A stretch of DNA of 64,000 nucleotides from Rhizobium sp. CG5 (GTDB lineage: Bacteria; Pseudomonadota; Alphaproteobacteria; Rhizobiales; Rhizobiaceae): the NCBI RefSeq assembly GCF_023701945.1, contig NZ_JABAEF010000005.1, positions 186,001-250,000 of the forward strand, read 5' to 3'. The translations under genes and the position numbers were made by a program. Under the pieces are notes generated by a model, which saw only the letters and a list, made by a program, of their open reading frames with translations, searched no databases and was not told the DNA's origin. Positions 38,762 through 46,569 of the stretch are shown piece by piece; the stretch's first letter is position 1; the number at the start of each line of letters is the position of its first letter.

Positions 38762-39742
38762 GTGAAATCTTTGGATACAAAATTGCTGCTGACCGGTATG
38801 CTTGCCGGCATTACCGCCGCACTTCTGGTGCTCGGCGCGAGCGCGCAGCCGTCTTTTTCCTCCATTCTCTATGCGGCATCCGCCCTGCCCGTTCTGATCG
38901 TCGGCTTGCGCTGGGGTAACCTGGCCGCGATTGCGGCGATCGTTACCGCGGCGGTGATCGGCACCCTTGCGGTGTCGCCGACGTTTGCCTTCGCCATGGC
39001 GATCTTCACCCTGATGCCGGCCGGCTGGCTCAGCCACCTTGCCAACCTCGCCCGTCCGGCCTCCGAAATCGGCGGTCCGGACCATCTGGTCGCCTGGTAT
39101 CCGCTGTCGGATATCCTGCTGCACCTGTGCGGCCTGGTCAGCGTTTCGGTCATCGTGCTCGGCGTGATGATCGGCTACGGCCCGGAACTGACCGGCGAGA
39201 TGATCGATCTGCTGGCCGCCTCGCTCAGCACTCAGGATCCGACGCTGGCACCCGGCCCCGCCGATCTTGAGCGCATCAAGAGCCTGATGGTCGTGACCCT
39301 GCCGATCATGCAGGGCGGCATGTGGGTGCTGATGCTGTTTGCCGCCTATTATATCGCCAGCCGCGTCGTCCACATGTCCGGCCATGCCCTTCGGCCGCGC
39401 GAGGACATGCCCTCGTCGCTGCGCATGCACCGCAATGCCGCCTTCGTCTTTCTCGCCGGCATTCTCGCCTGCTTCGTCGGCGGCGTGCCGGCCCTGATTG
39501 GCGCGACGATCTGCGGCACGTTCGGCGCCGGCTTTCTGCTGGCCGGCTTCGCCTCGCTGCATCTGCGCACCCGCGGCAAGGACTGGCGCCTGCCGGTGCT
39601 GATTCTCTGCTACCTGGCGGCGCTGATGCTGCTGCCGGTCATTCTCATTCTGGTCCTCGGGTTGCTCGACACCCGCCGGGCCGTGGCACTGACACCGGCC
39701 CTCAAGGCCGAAACCACTGACAAGACCAACACACCTGATTAA
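38762..39742 (+). CDS. DUF2232 membrane protein
   Basis: A 326-residue inner-membrane protein with about eight helices and a conserved place between rpsR and rplI in Rhizobiales; this location is the main reason for the DUF2232 assignment. It starts with GTG, preceded by a weak AGGA. Function is unknown. The C-terminus is hydrophilic (ALKAETTDKTNTPD). Confidence 0.85.
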   Translation: MKSLDTKLLLTGMLAGITAALLVLGASAQPSFSSILYAASALPVLIVGLRWGNLAAIAAIVTAAVIGTLAVSPTFAFAMAIFTLMPAGWLSHLANLARPASEIGGPDHLVAWYPLSDILLHLCGLVSVSVIVLGVMIGYGPELTGEMIDLLAASLSTQDPTLAPGPADLERIKSLMVVTLPIMQGGMWVLMLFAAYYIASRVVHMSGHALRPREDMPSSLRMHRNAAFVFLAGILACFVGGVPALIGATICGTFGAGFLLAGFASLHLRTRGKDWRLPVLILCYLAALMLLPVILILVLGLLDTRRAVALTPALKAETTDKTNTPD

Positions 39743-39766
39743 GACTCAAAGAAAGGACTTAAGACC

Positions 39767-40342
39767 ATGAACGTCATTCTTCTCGAACGCATCTCCAAGC
39801 TCGGCCAGATGGGCGAAACCGTCAAGGTTCGCGATGGCTTTGCCCGTAACTACCTGCTGCCGCTCGGCAAGGCGCTGCGCGCCAACGCTGCCAACAAGGC
39901 CCGTTTTGAAGCCGAGCGCTCGACGCTCGAAGCCCGCAACCTGGAGCGCAAGAGCGAAGCCCAGACCGTGGCCGACGTGCTGGACGGCAAGTCCTTCATC
40001 GTCGTGCGTTCGGCCGGCGAAACCGGTCAGCTCTACGGTTCTGTTGCTGCCCGCGACGTCGTCGAGATCCTCGGCGCCGAAGGCTTCACCATCGGCCGCA
40101 ACCAGGTCGAGCTCAACACCCCGATCAAGACCATCGGCCTGCACAAGGTCGTCCTGCACCTGCATGCAGAAGTCGAAATCTCGGTGGAACTGAACGTTGC
40201 CCGTTCGGCTGAAGAAGCAGAACGCCAGACCAAGGGCGAAAGCCTGACCTCGGCCGACGCCATCTACGGCATCGACGAAGATGCGCTGCGTCCGGAAGAC
40301 TTCTTCGATCCGGAAGCCGACCGCGACGGCGACGACGAATAA
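39767..40342 (+). CDS. rplI: 50S ribosomal protein L9
   Basis: A 191-residue bL9 protein with [32 protein letters not shown] and the second RNA-binding domain around [21 protein letters not shown]. The acidic C-terminal tail (about 45 residues) is longer than in E. coli, as is usual in rhizobia. A strong terminator follows. Confidence 0.97.
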   Translation: MNVILLERISKLGQMGETVKVRDGFARNYLLPLGKALRANAANKARFEAERSTLEARNLERKSEAQTVADVLDGKSFIVVRSAGETGQLYGSVAARDVVEILGAEGFTIGRNQVELNTPIKTIGLHKVVLHLHAEVEISVELNVARSAEEAERQTKGESLTSADAIYGIDEDALRPEDFFDPEADRDGDDE

Positions 40343-40370
40343 GCCTTATCGCCTTACGGCTGAAACACGA

Positions 40371-40396
40371 AACGCCCGGAGCCATCCGGGCGTTTT
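40371..40396 (+). terminator. Intrinsic terminator of the rpsF-rplI operon
   Basis: AACGCCCGGA and TCCGGGCGTT form a perfect 10-bp stem with a GCCA loop, followed by TT. It lies 29 bp after the rplI stop codon. Confidence 0.88.
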
Positions 40397-40607
40397 CGTG
40401 TGTCTGGGGTATAATAGGGATGGGCGATTCGGCTGAAGTCACTGTCAAACGAATTCCTCGGGAAAGGTCCGATATCTGCGTTATTCTCGGGACAGCCTGT
40501 GAATCACTGTGGGTAGGCAAAGTGACGCGACAAGGAGCGCGCAATGGCCGGTCGCCTGGTCTATGGTGACGCTCCAAGCCCAAAATAAGAATGACGGATA
40601 GAACCAG

Positions 40608-42104
40608 ATGAACGACGCTGCGCGCAAGATCGCCCCCATCCAGCCGGCCGAGCCGCATTATCGCGAAGCCCCGAACAATATCGAGGCGGAACAGGCGCTG
40701 CTGGGTGCCATCCTGGTCAATAACGACGCCTATTACCGGGTGTCGGACTTCCTCAAGCCGGCCCATCTCTATGAGCCGCTGCACCGCAAGATCTTCGAAG
40801 TGGCCTCCGAAATCATCCGCATGGGCAAGACGGCCAATCCGGTGACGATCAAGACCTTCCTGGCTGCCGACGACAAGGTGGGCGACCTGACGGTGGCCCA
40901 GTATCTGGCGCGGCTGGCCTCCGAGGCGGTCTCGATCATCAATGCCGAGGACTATGGCCGGGCGATCTACGACCTGGCGCTGCGCCGGGCGCTGATCACC
41001 ATCGGCGAGGATGTCGTCAACATCGCCTATGACGCGCCGCTCGACATGCCGCCGCAGACGCAGATCGAAGACACCGAACGCCGGCTGTTCGAACTGGCCG
41101 AAAACGGCCGCTATGACGGCGGCTTCCAGTCGTTCAACGATGCGGTGGCGCTGGCCATCGACATGGCGGGTGCTGCGTTTGAGCGCGACGGCCATCTCTC
41201 CGGCATTTCGACCGGCATCATGTCACTCGACAGCAAGATGGGCGGCTTGCAGCGCTCCGACTTGATCGTGCTGGCCGGACGCCCCGGCATGGGCAAGACC
41301 TCGCTTGCCACCAATATCGCCTATAACATTGCCGCATCCTACGAGCCGGAGGTGCAGCCGGACGGCTCGTTCAAGGCCAAGAACGGCGGCGTCGTCGGCT
41401 TCTATTCGCTCGAAATGTCGTCCGAACAGCTGGCCACCCGTATCATTTCCGAGCAGACCGAAGTGTCGTCGTCGAAAATCCGCCGCGGCGACATCACCGA
41501 GGCCGATTTCGAAAAGCTGGTGGCCTGCAGCCAGATGATGCAGAAAGTGCCGCTGTTCATCGACCAGACCGGTGGTATCTCGATCGCCCAGCTGTCGGCC
41601 CGCGCCCGCCGGCTGAAGCGCCAGCGCGGCCTCGACTGCCTCGTCGTCGACTATATCCAGCTGATGACCGGTTCCGGCAAGTCGGGCGAAAACCGCGTGC
41701 AGGAAATCACCCAGATCACCACGGGCCTGAAGGCGCTCGGCAAGGAGCTCAATGTGCCGATCATCGCCCTGTCGCAGCTGTCGCGTCAGGTGGAAAGCCG
41801 CGACGACAAGCGCCCGCAGCTCTCCGACCTTCGCGAATCAGGCTCGATCGAGCAGGACGCCGACGTGGTGCTGTTCGTGTTCCGCGAGGAATATTACGTC
41901 AAGAACAGCGAGCCCCGCGACATGGCCGATCCGAAATATCCCGAATGGGAAGCCCTGATGGACAAGGTCAAGGGCACCGCCGACGTGATCATCGCCAAGC
42001 AGCGCCACGGACCGACCGGCACCGTCAAACTCGCCTTCCAGGCCGAGTTCACCCGCTTTGCCGACCTCGCCGATCCCTCGTTCACAGCCTACGAGGAACA
42101 CTGA
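40608..42104 (+). CDS. dnaB: Replicative DNA helicase DnaB
   Basis: A 498-residue hexameric helicase with an N-terminal DnaG-interaction domain (NNIEAEQALLGAILVNNDAYY) and a RecA-like motor: Walker A GRPGMGKTS, Walker B LVVDYIQLMTG and FREEYY near the end. It unwinds DNA ahead of the fork. There is no terminator directly after the stop: a GNAT gene on the other strand ends 11 bp away. The last 105 bp recur as a diverged copy at 44080-44184, suggesting that the tail was replaced by an insertion. Confidence 0.97.
   Translation: MNDAARKIAPIQPAEPHYREAPNNIEAEQALLGAILVNNDAYYRVSDFLKPAHLYEPLHRKIFEVASEIIRMGKTANPVTIKTFLAADDKVGDLTVAQYLARLASEAVSIINAEDYGRAIYDLALRRALITIGEDVVNIAYDAPLDMPPQTQIEDTERRLFELAENGRYDGGFQSFNDAVALAIDMAGAAFERDGHLSGISTGIMSLDSKMGGLQRSDLIVLAGRPGMGKTSLATNIAYNIAASYEPEVQPDGSFKAKNGGVVGFYSLEMSSEQLATRIISEQTEVSSSKIRRGDITEADFEKLVACSQMMQKVPLFIDQTGGISIAQLSARARRLKRQRGLDCLVVDYIQLMTGSGKSGENRVQEITQITTGLKALGKELNVPIIALSQLSRQVESRDDKRPQLSDLRESGSIEQDADVVLFVFREEYYVKNSEPRDMADPKYPEWEALMDKVKGTADVIIAKQRHGPTGTVKLAFQAEFTRFADLADPSFTAYEEH
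42000..42104 (+). repeat. Direct repeat unit 1 (3' end of dnaB)
   Basis: The last 105 bp of dnaB, including the stop codon. It matches 44080-44184 without gaps at 95 of 105 positions by my count. Most differences are synonymous (for example AAA/AAG, TCG/AGC, ACA/ACG), so the two units look like the same gene end from two diverged lineages. Confidence 0.85.
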
Positions 42105-42115
42105 GGCGCCATGTT

Positions 42116-42559
42116 TCAGAGGAGCGGCAAGCGAAAGCGCGCTTTCGGCTCCCAGACGCCGCCTTGCCTTTCGTAGAAGCGGATGGCATCGCGGTTCCAT
42201 TGAGGCGTCTGCCATTCCAGGCGGTCCGCCCCCGTCGCGCACGCCTCCCGGACAACATGGTCGAGGAGGCGTTTTCCGATGCCATCGCCTCTTGCCGCCG
42301 CTTGCACGAACAGGCAGTCGAGATGCGCGTAACGGCTTGCCCGCCAGAGCGCATGGTCGAAGGTCAGCGCCGCGTATCCCGCCAGGCCCTCACCGCCCGC
42401 GGCAACAAAGAGGATGATCGGCGGGTTCTCCTTCGCCAGCAGATGAGCGAGCGAGGATCCGGTGATGGTCGCACTGGCCTTCTCGTAGTCTGCATGTTCG
42501 CCGATCAACCGCAGGAGTTCGTCAGCGTCGGCGGGCGTTGCCCTTCGTATTTCGATCAT
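42116..42559 (-). CDS. GNAT family N-acetyltransferase
   Basis: A 147-residue protein with the acetyl-CoA loop as VQAAARGDGIGKRLLDHV and the C-terminal WNRDAIRFYERQGG typical of GNAT enzymes. Substrate is unknown. Its ATG overlaps the stop of the rhodanese gene (ATGA), so the two are coupled. It faces dnaB with only 11 bp between the stop codons, with no terminator visible. Confidence 0.88.
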   Translation of the reverse strand: MIEIRRATPADADELLRLIGEHADYEKASATITGSSLAHLLAKENPPIILFVAAGGEGLAGYAALTFDHALWRASRYAHLDCLFVQAAARGDGIGKRLLDHVVREACATGADRLEWQTPQWNRDAIRFYERQGGVWEPKARFRLPLL

Positions 42560-42963
42560 CCGGCGTCTGCCAGGCCAAGGTTCAGGCTGAACCCCTCGTC
42601 CAGCCATCCCGTGACGCCGCCGGCCATGATCTTCACCGGGCGGCCCAATTGGGCGAGCCTGAGAGCACCGCGCGCCGCACCATTGCAGTGGGGCCCGGCG
42701 CAATAGGTCACGAAGATCGTGTCTTCCGACCAGGCCGACATCCGGTTCGCGGTGATCTTGCCATGCGGCAGGCTGATTGCACCGGGTAAATGGCCCGCGG
42801 CGTAAAGGGCCGGTCCCCGGACGTCGAGAAGGACAAAGTCTGCTCCCTTCTCCAGGGCATCATGAACGTCCCAGCAATCGGTTTCAAAGGTGAATTCGGC
42901 AGCGAAATGCTCGAGGGCAACTGCGCTTGGAGCGGGCTGAATGGCGGTTACTGCGGTGGCCAT
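42556..42963 (-). CDS. Rhodanese-like domain protein
   Basis: A 135-residue single-domain protein: FVLLDVRGPALYAAGHLPGAISLPH (two segments of it are the family signature) and a catalytic-loop Cys88 in YCAGPHCNG. Rhodaneses transfer sulfur from thiosulfate or persulfides. The SD (GGAG) lies inside a perfect inverted repeat. It is divergent from ftrA, whose relatives are AraC-type activators often encoded beside rhodanese genes, so FtrA is the likely regulator. Confidence 0.9.
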   Translation of the reverse strand: MATAVTAIQPAPSAVALEHFAAEFTFETDCWDVHDALEKGADFVLLDVRGPALYAAGHLPGAISLPHGKITANRMSAWSEDTIFVTYCAGPHCNGAARGALRLAQLGRPVKIMAGGVTGWLDEGFSLNLGLADAG

Positions 42964-42969
42964 GGATGG

Positions 42970-42991
42970 ATCTCCGTTTCGATACGGAGAT
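42970..42991. promoter_or_regulatory. 8-bp inverted repeat overlapping the rhodanese ribosome-binding site
   Basis: ATCTCCGT (42970-42977) and ACGGAGAT (42984-42991) are perfect arms around a 6-nt spacer, in the 64-bp divergent region between the rhodanese gene and ftrA. In the rhodanese mRNA the first 8 nt of the repeat pair with the arm that holds GGAG, which could hide the ribosome site. As DNA it could be the FtrA operator. Confidence 0.6.
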
Positions 42992-43027
42992 TTTCGGGCA
43001 CAAGCGCCGACTTGAAAACTGGCGCAA

Positions 43028-44041
43028 ATGACAATATACGTAAACATCATGCCAAAACACGCCCCACCGCTCACCGGCCCTCTCATTGTTGCGCTCGTCT
43101 ATGACGGGCTGTGCACCTTCGAGTTCGGGATCGTGACGGAGATCTTCGCGCTTTCCCGCCCGGAAATGGGGACCAGCTGGTACCGCTTTGCCTGTGCCGC
43201 CATCGACGATGGCCCGATGCGGGCGCATGGCGGGTTGATGGTGAGCGCTGACGGCGGGCTCGACCTGATCGACCAGGCGGATCTGGTTATCGTGCCGGGC
43301 TGGCGAGGACAGGACGCACCCGTGCCGGAAGCCCTCTGCGCCAAGCTCAGGGCCGCCCATGCCCGCGGAGCCCGTCTTGCCTCGCTTTGCTCCGGTGCTT
43401 TCGTGTTGGCGGCAACCGGACTGCTGGACGGCGGCGCGGCGACCACACACTGGCGTTACGCGCAGGCACTGCGCCTCCGGCACCCGTCCATCAGCGTTGA
43501 CGAAACCTCCCTCTACCGTTGCCATGACCGCATCTATACGGCAGCCGGAAGTGCGGCGGGCATCGATCTGTTGATCGAGATCGTCCGTCGTGACTTCGGC
43601 GCACCTGCCGCCAACTCCGTTGCGCGAAGACTTGTTATGCCTGCCCACCGCGCCGGCGGCCAGGCGCAATTCCTCGAACGCCCCGTTGCCTTGCGGGAAA
43701 CCGCGGACATCGCACCGCTTCTCGACACCATCCGCAGCGAGATCGCAGCGGGATGGACCATCGCGCGGATGGCCAGCCTCAGCCGCATGAGTGCGCGGAA
43801 ATTCCTGCGCCGTTTTGCCGAGGCAACCGGCGAAGCGCCCGGCGAATGGCTGGCCGGCGAGCGGGTCGAGGCTGCCAAGCAACTGCTCTGCCAGGGCGCC
43901 ATTCAAATGGAGGATATCGCGTTTGCAGTCGGGTTTGGCTCGGCCCACACGCTTCGTCATCATTTTCGCCGGAAGCTCGGAATAAGCCCGACCGTCTATC
44001 GTACACGCTTCATGGACGAGCGGGCCGCAGGCGCCACCTAG
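43028..44041 (+). CDS. ftrA: GlxA/FtrA-type AraC family transcriptional activator
   Basis: A 337-residue regulator with an N-terminal DJ-1/PfpI-like domain (IVALVYDGLCTFEFGIVTEIF, then LASLCSGAFVLAATGLLDGG with the elbow Cys) and a C-terminal AraC double helix-turn-helix (IARMASLSRMSARKFLRRF; AVGFGSAHTLRHHFRRKLG). The sequence follows the FtrA subgroup closely. It is likely to control the divergent rhodanese-GNAT pair. A start at 43049 (MPKHAPP) is also possible. Confidence 0.88.
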   Translation: MTIYVNIMPKHAPPLTGPLIVALVYDGLCTFEFGIVTEIFALSRPEMGTSWYRFACAAIDDGPMRAHGGLMVSADGGLDLIDQADLVIVPGWRGQDAPVPEALCAKLRAAHARGARLASLCSGAFVLAATGLLDGGAATTHWRYAQALRLRHPSISVDETSLYRCHDRIYTAAGSAAGIDLLIEIVRRDFGAPAANSVARRLVMPAHRAGGQAQFLERPVALRETADIAPLLDTIRSEIAAGWTIARMASLSRMSARKFLRRFAEATGEAPGEWLAGERVEAAKQLLCQGAIQMEDIAFAVGFGSAHTLRHHFRRKLGISPTVYRTRFMDERAAGAT

Positions 44042-44079
44042 ATCCCGCACGCGCGCAGCACCGCCACGCTGACCACGCC

Positions 44080-44184
44080 CAGCGCCGCTGACCGACCGGC
44101 ACCGTCAAGCTCGCCTTCCAGGCCGAATTCACCCGCTTTGCCGACCTCGCCGATCCGAGCTTCACGGCCTACGAGGAGCACTGA
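44080..44184 (+). pseudogene. Direct repeat unit 2: orphan copy of the dnaB 3' end
   Basis: This 105-bp stretch encodes the last 34 codons of DnaB (TGTVKLAFQAEFTRFADLAD and onwards to EEH-stop) with no upstream dnaB sequence; the frame is broken at its 5' end. It is about 90% identical to 42000-42104. A perfect 11-bp hairpin follows it, but none follows the intact dnaB. This copy is therefore probably the ancestral gene end, displaced about 2.1 kb by insertion of the GNAT-rhodanese-ftrA module. Confidence 0.85.
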
Positions 44185-44193
44185 GGGAGGATC

Positions 44194-44224
44194 GATGGCC
44201 TCGACATCGAGTTTCGAGGCCATC
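44194..44224 (+). terminator. Hairpin after the orphan dnaB tail
   Basis: GATGGCCTCGA and TCGAGGCCATC form a perfect 11-bp stem with a 9-nt loop, followed by TTGATTT. It is likely the original dnaB terminator and now lies 2.1 kb from the intact gene. Confidence 0.7.
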
Positions 44225-44252
44225 TTGATTTGGCGCAACAAAACAACTATTA

Positions 44253-44267
44253 GAACATATAGTGAAC
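44253..44267 (+). promoter_or_regulatory. LexA (SOS) box, alphaproteobacterial type
   Basis: GAAC (44253-44256) and GAAC (44264-44267) are separated by exactly 7 bp (ATATAGT), the GAAC-N7-GAAC direct repeat recognised by LexA in Rhizobiales. It ends one base before the Shine-Dalgarno site of the following small gene, a position where bound LexA would block its promoter. Confidence 0.7.
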
Positions 44268-44281
44268 AAAGGAGATCAAAC

Positions 44282-44560
44282 TTGAACGAACAATTTCTTC
44301 AAACGATGCGGCAGTTTAGCAAAAGCGGCTGGGTTGTAGATTGGCATAGACCCCAGGCGACACCGAAGGGGAGACTTTCAGTATTTGTTCATCCAGACGT
44401 TACTGACGAGGAAGCTGATAGGCTCCAGATATTGATTCATGAATCGGATGGTGGTGACATTAATCAGGCAATGCCGGAGATATTACATTGGTCTCGCGGC
44501 ATGCAGCTTCCAGTAATGTGCGCCTTCAAAGACCCAGCCCCCTTAAAAGCGCGACCGTAA
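44282..44560 (+). CDS. Small unknown protein under a LexA box
   Basis: A 92-residue hydrophilic protein starting with TTG at 44282, with AAAGGAG seven bases upstream. The LexA box ends just before that ribosome site. It has no membrane segment, and I recognise no family. Codon use is lower in GC than in the neighbours. The last 35 bp overlap the 3' end of azlD on the other strand, so the native C-terminus may have been cut and replaced by read-through of azlD DNA. A DNA-damage role is inferred only from the LexA box. Confidence 0.6.
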   Translation: MNEQFLQTMRQFSKSGWVVDWHRPQATPKGRLSVFVHPDVTDEEADRLQILIHESDGGDINQAMPEILHWSRGMQLPVMCAFKDPAPLKARP

Positions 44561-44828
44561 AGACTCCTAGCCCCGCCGCGGACAACATCGGCAAGCGCAT
44601 CGCTGCAATGGCCGTGACCACGCAAGCGAGGGTCTCGGCCACGCCCGTCGAAAATGCCGTCGGCGTCACCACCGCCGCCAGCACGGCGGGCGGAATGGCG
44701 TCGAGCGCCTTTCGGGGTCGCGGCTGAAGCGTCACGAAACGCAGCACCACAAGCCCGCCCAGTCTTGTCAGCACCGTGGCGCCGGCCATGGCCAGGATGG
44801 CGGCAAGCGTCGCGAGATCGAGCGTCAT
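44526..44828 (-). CDS. AzlD domain protein
   Basis: A 100-residue protein with about four membrane helices, including MAGATVLTRLGGLVVLRF and ALDAIPPAVLAAVVTPTA. It is the small subunit of AzlCD-type branched-chain amino acid exporters. Its ATG overlaps the azlC stop (ATGA). The 3' end overlaps the small LexA-controlled gene by 35 bp. Confidence 0.88.
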   Translation of the reverse strand: MTLDLATLAAILAMAGATVLTRLGGLVVLRFVTLQPRPRKALDAIPPAVLAAVVTPTAFSTGVAETLACVVTAIAAMRLPMLSAAGLGVFTVALLRGLGL

Positions 44829-45529
44829 GGCGCGTCCTCCCTGGAACCGCTGATCGCCGCGGCGGCAAGCCCGCCAAGCGCGCCGGCTGCGATATACCAG
44901 ACGCCCGGAACATAATGATGCACGGCCAGGGCGCAGGCCGCACTGGCGACTAGGACCACGCCGGTCTCAGAACCTTTCCAGAAGCCCATGATCAGCACGA
45001 TGAAAACGGCCGGAAAGGCGAAATCCAGGCCGATCAATGCAGGGTCGCCGATCAAAGTGCCGAGCAATCCACCGGCCAGGCCCGACAGGACCCAGGCCAG
45101 GTAGAAGGGGATGACCAGTCCGGCATAAAAGCGCGGCGTCAGCGCCGCCTCGCGGGCCCGGAATTCGGCCATGGCCCAGATCTCGTCGGCGAGAAACAGC
45201 AGGCCGGCGCCCTTCTGCAGGCTCTTGAAACCGTCCATCTTGGTGGCGATCGACGCGCTCATCAGGACATGGCGCACATTGACCAGCAGGGCGGCAAAAC
45301 CGACGCCGACCCAGCTGGCCGGATGGGTCCAGATGTCCATGGCGACGAATTGCGAGCCGCCGGCAAAGACCAGCGCACTCATCAGGGTGATTTCCAGCGG
45401 CGACAGACCCTTGGTGGCCCCGACGGCGCCAAAGACCAGGCCGACCGGCAAAACCGCGACGATCAGCGGCAGCATGCGCCGCAGGCCTGCCTGGAATTGC
45501 GATGAAGGGGATGCCGTCGCCGTGGTCAT
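44825..45529 (-). CDS. AzlC family branched-chain amino acid exporter subunit
   Basis: A 234-residue integral membrane protein with the AzlC signature FAGGSQFVAMDIW and VNVRHVLMSASIA. With AzlD it probably exports branched-chain amino acids or analogues across the inner membrane. It lies 74 bp downstream of an AraC-type regulator on the same strand and overlaps azlD by 4 bp. Confidence 0.9.
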   Translation of the reverse strand: MTTATASPSSQFQAGLRRMLPLIVAVLPVGLVFGAVGATKGLSPLEITLMSALVFAGGSQFVAMDIWTHPASWVGVGFAALLVNVRHVLMSASIATKMDGFKSLQKGAGLLFLADEIWAMAEFRAREAALTPRFYAGLVIPFYLAWVLSGLAGGLLGTLIGDPALIGLDFAFPAVFIVLIMGFWKGSETGVVLVASAACALAVHHYVPGVWYIAAGALGGLAAAAISGSREDAP

Positions 45530-45603
45530 TGAAGCGGTCCAGTCCTTTGCTTGTGGACTGGCTGGATAAGGCGCTGCGGCGACCGGGTCTTGAAGGAAAG
45601 TGA

Positions 45604-46464
45604 TCAGCGCTGACGATACTGACCGGGCGTCAGCCCGACACGCGCCTTGAACTGCCGCGTCAGATGGGCCTGATCGGCAAAACCGCAGGCCAGCGCCGTC
45701 TCGGAAGGGACAGCACCGGCGCCGAGCAGCTGGCGGGCATGGCGGACGCGCAGATCGGTCTGATAGGCATGGGGCGTAATGAAATAGTGTTTGCGGAAGG
45801 CGCGGATCAGATGGGCACGGCTGAGGCCCGCCTCGCGCGCCAGCCGCTCCAGGCTGATCTCCCGGTCGAAATGTGCTTCGATATAATCGCGGGCGCGTCG
45901 CACGGCCCTCGGCTCGCAAAGATCCTGCGGCGCGATGATCGTACTGCCATGGCGCGAGAACATCGCCGAAAGGACCGAGTACATGCTCTCTTCGCCTTCA
46001 AGGGCGCTTGAGCCATCCTCCAGCCGGCGATGGGCCAGATTGAAAGCCTGGGCCAGTTGCGGATCGGTCAGCAATTGCCGGGAAAAGCTCGGCGTTCCTT
46101 CAAAAGACCGGCCGGTGGCTTCTTCCAGGATTTCCACGAAAAGTTCCTGGGCGGGATAGACCATGCGATAGCGATAGCCGTTGTCGCCGCCCGGCTGGCC
46201 GTCATGGGTCTCGCCGGGATTGATCAGATAGAGCGCGCCGGGGCCGGTATGCTCCCGTTCGCCACGGATCATCGCCACCTGGCATCCCGCCTCGATCGCG
46301 CCGATCGAGAAGGTGTCATGGGAATGCGGCGCGAATTCGTGAGTGATGAAGGTGGCCGTCATGCATTCCATGGCGCGGAATCGATCGTCGCGCCAAAACC
46401 GCGTCTGCTCGGTGCGGGCGGTCGGCATGCTCTTGGTGGCCTGTTCCTGCGAAACGTTGTGCAT
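45604..46464 (-). CDS. AraC family regulator with cupin sensor domain
   Basis: A 286-residue regulator. The N-terminal cupin-like domain (FAPHSHDTFSIGAIEAG, GALYLINPGETHDGQPG) should bind an effector; the C-terminus holds two helix-turn-helix motifs (LERLAREAGLSRAHLIRAF, ALACGFADQAHLTRQFK). Regulators of this kind often sit upstream of azlCD, so it probably controls the exporter. It is divergent from alr with 105 bp between. Confidence 0.9.
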   Translation of the reverse strand: MHNVSQEQATKSMPTARTEQTRFWRDDRFRAMECMTATFITHEFAPHSHDTFSIGAIEAGCQVAMIRGEREHTGPGALYLINPGETHDGQPGGDNGYRYRMVYPAQELFVEILEEATGRSFEGTPSFSRQLLTDPQLAQAFNLAHRRLEDGSSALEGEESMYSVLSAMFSRHGSTIIAPQDLCEPRAVRRARDYIEAHFDREISLERLAREAGLSRAHLIRAFRKHYFITPHAYQTDLRVRHARQLLGAGAVPSETALACGFADQAHLTRQFKARVGLTPGQYRQR

Positions 46465-46569
46465 TGCGGAATTATACGCCGGCCGGGCATTCCAGTCTTG
46501 AACAAAAGTGATAGGGTTTTGCCATTGGCCGCGCCGATGCCCTGTTCCCTGTTCTGACAATGAAATCCG

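Noticed and set aside
42105..44079. The GNAT-rhodanese-ftrA module as a complete integrative element
   Set aside because: It has no integrase, transposase or replication gene. Flanking dnaB-tail repeats support an insertion event but not a self-mobile element.
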